This document shows, one piece after another, positions 59,058 through 64,000 of a stretch of 64,000 nt of DNA (its first letter is position 1; each line of letters opens with the position of its first letter). This stretch comes from Micromonospora sp. NBC_01796 (GTDB lineage Bacteria; Actinomycetota; Actinomycetes; Mycobacteriales; Micromonosporaceae): contig NZ_CP109078.1 in assembly GCF_035917455.1 (NCBI RefSeq), forward strand, positions 4,030,001 to 4,094,000, read 5' to 3'. The notes under the pieces are model-generated. The model had not been told where the DNA came from, searched no databases, and saw only the letters and a program-made list of their open reading frames with translations. Position numbers and translations under genes: made by a program.

Positions 59058-60485
59058 ATGACCAGCACCGTCCCGGCCCCGGCCGGAATCGCACCGAGAC
59101 GCCGCAGACTCCTGCTGCTGGCCGTGCTCACCACGATCGTCACCGTGGTGAGCACGGTCTCGGTGACCGCCCGCGCCGCCGTACCGCCGACCCCGCCCGG
59201 CTGGAGTCTGGTGTGGAGCGACGACTTCAACGGCGCCGCCAACACCCTCCCGTCGACCGGCAACTGGATCATCGACACCGGGACCAGCTACCCCGGCGGA
59301 CCCGCGAACTGGGGCACCGGCGAGATCCAGACCTACACCAACAGCACCGCCAACGTCAGCCACGACGGCGGCGGCAACCTGCGGATCACCCCTATCCGCG
59401 GTGCCAACGGCCAGTGGACCTCGTCCCGGATCGAGACCGTACGGACCAACTTCAAGCCGCCGGCCGGTGGTGTGCTCGCCATCGAGGGCCGGATCCAGAT
59501 GCCGAACGTGACCGGTGCCGCGGCGGCCGGCTACTGGCCGGCGTTCTGGGCGCTCGGTGCGCCGTACCGGGGCAACTACCAGAACTGGCCGGGCATCGGC
59601 GAGTTCGACGTGATGGAGAACGTCAACGGGATCAACTCGGTCTGGGGCGTACTGCACTGCGGGGTCGCACCGGGCGGGCCGTGCAACGAGTTCAACGGCA
59701 TCGGCACCAACCGGGCCTGCCCCGGCAGCACCTGCCAGTCGGCGTTCCACACGTACCGCTTCGAGTGGGACAGCGGCTCGAACCCGCAGCAACTGCGCTG
59801 GTACGTCGACGGCCAGCAGTTCCACACGGTCACCCAGAACCAGGTCGGCCAGCCGTACTGGAACAACATGACCAGCCACGCCGGCTACTTCCTGCTGCTC
59901 AACGTCGCGATGGGCGGCTCGTTCCCGAACGGGGTCGCCGGTGCCACCACGCCGACCGCGGCAACCGTCTCGGGCCGGCCGATGCTGGTCGACTACGTGG
60001 CGGTGTGGAGCCGGGGCGGTGGCACCCAGCCCACGACCCCGCCGCCCACGTCGCCGACCACCCCGCCGCCCGGTGGTGGCGGCAGCGCGTACTCGACGAT
60101 CCAGGCCGAGGCGTACAACGGGCAGAACGGCGTACAGGTCGAGGCGTGCAGCGAGGGCGGGCAGAACCTGAGCCACCTGGCCTCGGGTGACTGGGCCCGG
60201 TACGACAACATCGACTTCGGCACCACCCCGGCGCGTGACTTCGTGGCCCGGGTCGCCTCCGGTGCCGCCGGTGGGGTGAGCGGCCTGGTCGAGGTACGCC
60301 TGGACAGCCCGACCAACCCGCCGATCGGCAGCTTCGCCCTCGCCAACACCGGCGGCTGGCAAACCTGGCGCTCGGTCCCCGGCAACATCACCCCCACCAC
60401 CGGCCGCCACACCGTCTACCTCACCTTCACCAGCGGCCAGCCGGCCGACTTCGCCAACATCAACTGGCTAACCTTCCGCCGCTGA
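59058..60485 (+). CDS. Secreted GH16 beta-glucanase (probable beta-1,3-glucanase) with CBM6
   Basis: A 475-residue exported enzyme. Signal peptide about 1-40, then the GH16 domain: WSDDFNGAANTLPSTGNWII, GYWPAFWALGAPYRGN, and the catalytic motif GEFDVMEN with Glu182, Asp184 and Glu187. A Pro/Thr/Gly linker leads to a CBM6-like module from about 345 (IQAEAYNGQNGVQVEACSEG, DWARYDNIDFG). It probably cleaves laminarin-type glucans of fungi or algae. AGAGG lies 10 nt before the ATG. Confidence 0.93.
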   Translation: MTSTVPAPAGIAPRRRRLLLLAVLTTIVTVVSTVSVTARAAVPPTPPGWSLVWSDDFNGAANTLPSTGNWIIDTGTSYPGGPANWGTGEIQTYTNSTANVSHDGGGNLRITPIRGANGQWTSSRIETVRTNFKPPAGGVLAIEGRIQMPNVTGAAAAGYWPAFWALGAPYRGNYQNWPGIGEFDVMENVNGINSVWGVLHCGVAPGGPCNEFNGIGTNRACPGSTCQSAFHTYRFEWDSGSNPQQLRWYVDGQQFHTVTQNQVGQPYWNNMTSHAGYFLLLNVAMGGSFPNGVAGATTPTAATVSGRPMLVDYVAVWSRGGGTQPTTPPPTSPTTPPPGGGGSAYSTIQAEAYNGQNGVQVEACSEGGQNLSHLASGDWARYDNIDFGTTPARDFVARVASGAAGGVSGLVEVRLDSPTNPPIGSFALANTGGWQTWRSVPGNITPTTGRHTVYLTFTSGQPADFANINWLTFRR

Positions 60486-60512
60486 CCCTCCCCGCCCCAC
60501 CCATCCCCCCGT

Positions 60513-60582
60513 CGATCTTGCAGTTGTGGTGGCCACGATGCGCCTTTAGAGGCTTTTGTTCGGCGCCACAACTGCAAGATCG
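60513..60582. repeat. Long intergenic palindrome, element 6
   Basis: CGATCTTGCAGTTGTGG (60513-60529) pairs perfectly with 60566-60582. It has the same core as elements 2 and 3 but an unrelated loop. The left flank is C-rich (60487-60510) and the right flank G-rich (60592-60602), as at element 1. It lies between the GH16 and chitinase genes on the same strand. Confidence 0.88.
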
Positions 60583-60603
60583 GCGCTATCCGGGGGTGGG
60601 GTC

Positions 60604-60650
60604 TGGACAGCAACAGTTAAGAGTCTTAATAATTGGCCAACTGTTGATGG
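60604..60650 (+). promoter_or_regulatory. Promoter and inverted-repeat operator of chitinase gene 2
   Basis: TGGACA (60604-60609), a 17-nt spacer and TAATAA (60627-60632). AACAGTT (60612-60618) and AACTGTT (60639-60645) are exact complements around the -10 box, with TTAAGAGTCTTAA (60617-60629) as an inner palindrome. The block matches the chitinase-1 promoter at 36 of 39 positions. Confidence 0.7.
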
Positions 60651-60681
60651 TTGCCGATGGCTTGATGGCGTGGAGGACTGT

Positions 60682-62106
60682 GTGAAGCGCTCCAGAACTG
60701 TGCTCCTGTCCCTGATCGCGTCGCTGGTGGCGGCGTTCGGGGCTGTCTGGGTGGCGATGCCGGCGTTCGCCGCCGGCCCGACCGCGACCTTCGTGAAGAC
60801 CTCCGACTGGGGCTCCGGCTGGGAGGGGAAGTACACCATCACCAACGGTGGTACGACCGCCATCCCGTCCTGGAGCCTGGCCTTCGACCTGCCCGCCGGC
60901 ACCACCGTCGGGACGTTCTGGGACGCGCTGATGACCTCGTCCGGCCAGCGCTTCACCTTCACCAACCGATCCTGGAACGGGAACCTGGCCCCGGGCGCGT
61001 CGGCGTCGTTCGGGTTCGTGGCCAGCGGTCCGGGCAGCCCCGGCAACTGCACGTTGAACGGCACGGCCTGCGGCGGCGGCACCACGCCGACCACCCGCCC
61101 GCCGACCACCCCGCCCACCACACCACCGACCACCCCGCCCACCACCCGCCCGCCGACCACTCCGCCACCCACCACCACCCCGCCGGTCACCCCGCCGCCG
61201 AACTCCCCGCTGCCGAAGCACTTCCTCACCGGGTACTGGCACAACTTCGACAACCCGGCGGTCGAGCTGCGGCTGCGCGACGTACCGAACGAGTACGACC
61301 TGGTAGCGGTCGCCTTCGCCGAGGCCACCAGCACCCCCGGCGCGGTCACCTTCGGGATCGACCCCGGCCTGTCCAGCGCCCTCGGCGGCTACGCCAACGC
61401 CAACTTTGCCAGCGACGTACAGACGCTGCACTCGCGGGGCAAGAAGGTGATCCTGTCCGTCGGCGGCGAGACCGGTCGGGTGGCGGTCAACGACGCCGCC
61501 TCCGCTACCAACTTCAGCAACAGCGTCTTCGGCCTGATCCAGCAGTACGGGTTCGACGGCGTCGACATCGACCTGGAGAACGGGCTCAACCCGACGTACA
61601 TGGCGCAGGCGTTGCGCAGCCTGCGGAGCAGGGTCGGGGCGAACCTGATCATCACGATGGCACCGCAGACCATCGACATGCAGTCCCCGACGGTCGGCTA
61701 CTTCAAGCTCGCGCTGGACATCCGGGACATCCTCACCGTCGTACACACCCAGTTCTACAACTCCGGTTCGATGCTCGGCTGCGACCAGCAGTTCGCGTAC
61801 AGCCAGGGGACGGTCAACTTCATGACCGCGCTCGCCTGCATGCAGCTCGAGGCCGGACTCCGGCCGGACCAGGTGGCCCTCGGCCTGCCCGCCGGACCCG
61901 GCGCGGCCGGCGGCGGGATCGTCGCACCGGCACTGGTCAACCAGGCTCTCAACTGTCTCGCCCGGGCCACCAACTGCGGCAGCTTCGTGCCGCCGCGCAC
62001 CTACCCCGGCATCCGGGGCGCGATGACCTGGTCGATCAACTGGGACGTCTCCAACGGCAACAACTTCGCCCGTACGGTCAAGCCGCACCTGGCCACGCTG
62101 CCGTGA
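60682..62106 (+). CDS. Secreted GH18 chitinase with N-terminal CBM2 (second copy)
   Basis: A 474-residue exported chitinase. Signal peptide about 1-31, CBM2 32-130 nearly the same as in the gene at 12509, Pro/Thr linker about 132-175, GH18 domain to the end. The catalytic motif is GVDIDLENG with Glu299, so the acid and the two Asp are intact. The catalytic domain differs clearly from the first copy in sequence and length. GGAGG lies 5 nt before the GTG. It would act with the GH16 enzyme and the first chitinase on fungal or arthropod polymers. Confidence 0.92.
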   Translation: MKRSRTVLLSLIASLVAAFGAVWVAMPAFAAGPTATFVKTSDWGSGWEGKYTITNGGTTAIPSWSLAFDLPAGTTVGTFWDALMTSSGQRFTFTNRSWNGNLAPGASASFGFVASGPGSPGNCTLNGTACGGGTTPTTRPPTTPPTTPPTTPPTTRPPTTPPPTTTPPVTPPPNSPLPKHFLTGYWHNFDNPAVELRLRDVPNEYDLVAVAFAEATSTPGAVTFGIDPGLSSALGGYANANFASDVQTLHSRGKKVILSVGGETGRVAVNDAASATNFSNSVFGLIQQYGFDGVDIDLENGLNPTYMAQALRSLRSRVGANLIITMAPQTIDMQSPTVGYFKLALDIRDILTVVHTQFYNSGSMLGCDQQFAYSQGTVNFMTALACMQLEAGLRPDQVALGLPAGPGAAGGGIVAPALVNQALNCLARATNCGSFVPPRTYPGIRGAMTWSINWDVSNGNNFARTVKPHLATLP

Positions 62107-62224
62107 CGACCTCCGTGACCGCGCCGACGGAGTTCACCTCCACCACCGCCCGGTACTGACGACCGGTGCCCCCGGGGCCCAGCCGGAACGGCACCGACAC
62201 CCAGGGCCCGCCATCAGGGCGCGC

Positions 62225-62264
62225 GGGACGAGTGGCTGATCAACGGCGATCGGCCACTTGTCCC
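62225..62264. terminator. Bidirectional terminator between chitinase 2 and the DedA gene
   Basis: A 17-bp stem (62225-62241 with 62248-62264, two G-T wobbles) with a 6-nt loop lies between convergent 3' ends and probably stops both transcripts. Confidence 0.7.
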
Positions 62265-62273
62265 GGCCCGGTC

Positions 62274-62960
62274 TCAGCGGGCAGGCGTGCGTTCCCGGTC
62301 CTCGTTCTCGTCGCGCCGGGACCGGCGGTGACGCAGGCGCTTGACCACCCAGGACGAGACCACGAGGACAAATCCGGCGAGCAGCGCCAGGTCGAACCAG
62401 GTGCTGTACCGGTCGATCTGCTGCCAGCGCGAGCCGAGCGCGAAACCGAGCCCGACGAAGATCGAGTTCCAGATACCGCTGCCCAGCGTGGTCAAGGCCA
62501 GGAACCGGCCGATCGGCATGTGGTTGGCGCCGGCCGGCACCGAGACGAGGCTGCGTACCACCGGCACCATCCGGCCGAGCAGCACCGCCCAGCTCCCGTA
62601 CCGCTCGAACCAGCGGTCGGCCCGGTCCAGGTCGTCCGCGTCCACCAGCGGTATCCGGTCGAGCCAGCGTTTGAGGCGTTCCTCGCCCAGGGCCGCACCG
62701 ACCCAGTAGAGCGCGAGCGCACCGACCACCGAACCGGTGGTCGCCGCGACCCCCATCACGAACACGTTGGCGCCGCCCTCGGCGGCCAGGTAACCGGCGA
62801 GGGCGAGCACGATCTCGCTCGGCACCGGCGGCACGATGTTCTCCAGGGCAACCAGCAGGCCGACCCCTAGCGGGCCCAGCGCGTCGATGACCGAGGCCAC
62901 CCACCCGGTCAGCCCGCCCATCTCGGTCGGCTCCGCCTCGGTGGTAACCAACATCGACAC
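62274..62960 (-). CDS. DedA/SNARE-associated family membrane protein
   Basis: A 228-residue membrane protein with about five hydrophobic segments. The DedA motifs are LENIVPPVPSEIVLALAGYL, SVVGALALYWVGAALGEERL, WFERYGSWAVLLGRMVPVVR, SLVSVPAGANHMPIGRFL and GSGIWNSIFVGLGFALG. DedA proteins move or flip membrane lipids such as undecaprenyl phosphate or phosphatidylethanolamine. A GTG at 62960 is preferred, 5 nt after GGAGG; an ATG two codons on is possible. Confidence 0.9.
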   Translation of the reverse strand: MSMLVTTEAEPTEMGGLTGWVASVIDALGPLGVGLLVALENIVPPVPSEIVLALAGYLAAEGGANVFVMGVAATTGSVVGALALYWVGAALGEERLKRWLDRIPLVDADDLDRADRWFERYGSWAVLLGRMVPVVRSLVSVPAGANHMPIGRFLALTTLGSGIWNSIFVGLGFALGSRWQQIDRYSTWFDLALLAGFVLVVSSWVVKRLRHRRSRRDENEDRERTPAR

Positions 62961-63095
62961 CGCTCCCTCCGTCGCCCTACAACCCGCCGGACGGGTGGTT
63001 GGACAAACCCGTACCCATCTCGATCCACATCTACACCCGTGGGCCCGACCAGGGGTTCGTTTGCCGGGACGGCGTACCGGATAAGGCAGTCGGGC

Positions 63096-64000
63096 ATGGG
63101 TGACCGGTGGTATTCGGAGGCAGTCGTCTACTGCCTCGACATTGACACGTACGCGGACACGAACGGCGACGGGGTCGGTGACCTGCGTGGGCTGATCGGG
63201 CGGCTGGACTACCTGGCCCGGCTCGGGGTCACCTGTCTGTGGCTGCACCCGATCCACCCGTCCCCGAACAAGGACGACGGGTACGACGCCACCGACTTCT
63301 ACAACGTCGACCCGCGCTTCGGCACCCTCGGCGACTTCGCCGAACTGCTGCACCAGGCCCAGAACCGGGGCATCCGGGTGATCATCGACCTGGTGGTGAA
63401 CCACACCTCGGACCAGCACCCGTGGTTCCAGGCGGCCCGGTCGTCGCCGGACTCGCCGTACCGGGACTGGTACGTCTGGTCGGACCAGGCGCCGCCGGAC
63501 CGCAAGCAGGGCATGGTCTTCCCCGGCGAGCAGGACGAGACGTGGAGCTACGACCGGACCGCGAAGGCCTGGTACTACCACCGGTTCTACCGGTTCCAGC
63601 CGGACCTGAACATGGCCAACCCGGCCGTCCGCGAGGAGATCAAGAAGATCGTCTCGTTCTGGCTCCAACTCGGGGTCTCCGGATTCCGGATCGACGCCGT
63701 GCCGTTCATCATCGAGCTGACCGAGCCGGGGAACCCGGACTCACCCAAGGACTTCGAGTTCATCACCGAGCTGCGCCAACACGCCCAGTGGCGTCGGGCC
63801 GACGCCGTACTCCTGGCCGAGGCGAACGTCGAACCGGCCCAGCTCGTGCACTACTTCGGCGACCGGGGCGGCTCCGCCAACCGGCTGCACATGCTCTTCG
63901 ACTTCATGCTCAACGGGCGCCTGGTGCTCGCCCTGGCCCGGCAGGACCCGGAGCCGATCATCGAGGCGCTCCGGGACACCCCCGAACTCCCGTACGGCGG
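63096..64000 (+). CDS. Trehalose synthase-like GH13 enzyme, 5' part only
   Basis: The first 301 codons of a GH13 enzyme; it runs off the right edge with no stop. The start DRWYSEAVVYCLDIDTYADT and NGDGVGDLRGLIGRLDYL, then HPIHPSPNKDDGYD, IDLVVNHTSDQHPWFQ, the nucleophile Asp200 in GFRIDAV and the acid Glu242 in LLAEANV match the TreS group. The 42-residue gap between them fits TreS. The third catalytic Asp lies outside the window. TreS interconverts maltose and trehalose; a related GH13 maltose enzyme is the alternative. AAGGCAG precedes the ATG at 63096. Confidence 0.85.
   Translation, partial: MGDRWYSEAVVYCLDIDTYADTNGDGVGDLRGLIGRLDYLARLGVTCLWLHPIHPSPNKDDGYDATDFYNVDPRFGTLGDFAELLHQAQNRGIRVIIDLVVNHTSDQHPWFQAARSSPDSPYRDWYVWSDQAPPDRKQGMVFPGEQDETWSYDRTAKAWYYHRFYRFQPDLNMANPAVREEIKKIVSFWLQLGVSGFRIDAVPFIIELTEPGNPDSPKDFEFITELRQHAQWRRADAVLLAEANVEPAQLVHYFGDRGGSANRLHMLFDFMLNGRLVLALARQDPEPIIEALRDTPELPYG

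Noticed and set aside
1-64000. tRNA, rRNA, CRISPR, prophage, insertion sequence or attachment site
   Set aside because: No cloverleaf with CCA-type end, no array of spaced repeats, no transposase or integrase and no phage structural genes were seen. The palindromes are not terminal repeats of a recognisable element.

Overview
The window looks like chromosomal DNA of a mycelial actinomycete, most likely family Micromonosporaceae (Micromonospora or a close relative). The support is very high GC with third codon positions almost always G or C, frequent GTG starts, 4-nt ATGA/GTGA gene overlaps, XRE(DUF5753)-DUF397 regulator pairs, SCO7613-type and LtrA membrane proteins, secreted CBM2 chitinases and a kgd-type 2-oxoglutarate decarboxylase. 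The genus cannot be fixed from sequence alone. No rRNA, tRNA, CRISPR array, prophage or complete insertion sequence was seen.

Layout. 1-2.4 kb: 5' end of kgd (minus strand) and a coupled ornithine-lipid pair (olsB plus a PlsC-type acyltransferase). 2.6-8.3 kb: envelope-sensing block with a DUF4097-PadR pair, then a PhoP/PhoR-like two-component system preceded by phased heptamer repeats, then an HtrA-like protease ending at a strong terminator. 8.5-14.1 kb: glycosyltransferase, MalK-type ATPase, a secreted protein and a CBM2-GH18 chitinase. 14.1-17.1 kb: a lower-GC accessory island with a tandem pair of long palindromes, CutA, a DUF397/XRE regulator pair, and a divergent operon of three tiny coupled genes. 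17.3-25.7 kb: Ser/Thr kinase, membrane-anchored transglycosylase-lectin, ABC exporter with a small XRE regulator, SDR, and a patatin-acyltransferase-CutA operon. 25.8-32.3 kb: giant SCO7613-like membrane protein, acyl-lipid desaturase, pterin dehydratase, FHA protein. 32.4-34.5 kb: ddaH-rocD arginine/ornithine catabolism. 34.8-50 kb: a membrane-protein gene broken by a 26-bp tandem duplication, three LtrA paralogues, a SnoaL-fused sigma factor with an alpha/beta hydrolase, YceI, a beta-helix protein and assorted small enzymes. 49.6-57.6 kb: WGR-propeller protein, CoA-disulfide-reductase-like enzyme, YbdK-type glutamate-cysteine ligase, and the DUF1501/DUF1800 pair. 57.8-64 kb: DUF6412-YidC, then a polysaccharide-degradation block (GH16-CBM6 and a second CBM2-GH18 chitinase), DedA, and the start of a trehalose-synthase-like GH13 gene.

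How the parts connect. Much of the window concerns the envelope and extracellular polymers: lipid building and remodelling (OlsB/PlsC, desaturase, patatin plus acyltransferase), stress sensing (PhoPR-like, HtrA, PadR, kinase) and secreted glycan hydrolases. The two chitinases share a 39-nt promoter/operator block, their signal-peptide/CBM2 region and their start-codon spacing, although their catalytic domains differ. The GH16 gene has a consensus promoter with a CebR-type palindrome at the predicted start site.

The least explained structure is a set of long perfect intergenic palindromes (2.4, 14.2, 14.3, 32.4, 35.8 and 60.5 kb). Most carry a CGATC outer core, and several sit between C-rich and G-rich flanks. 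Together with the small-gene island at 14-17 kb they are the best candidates for something undescribed.
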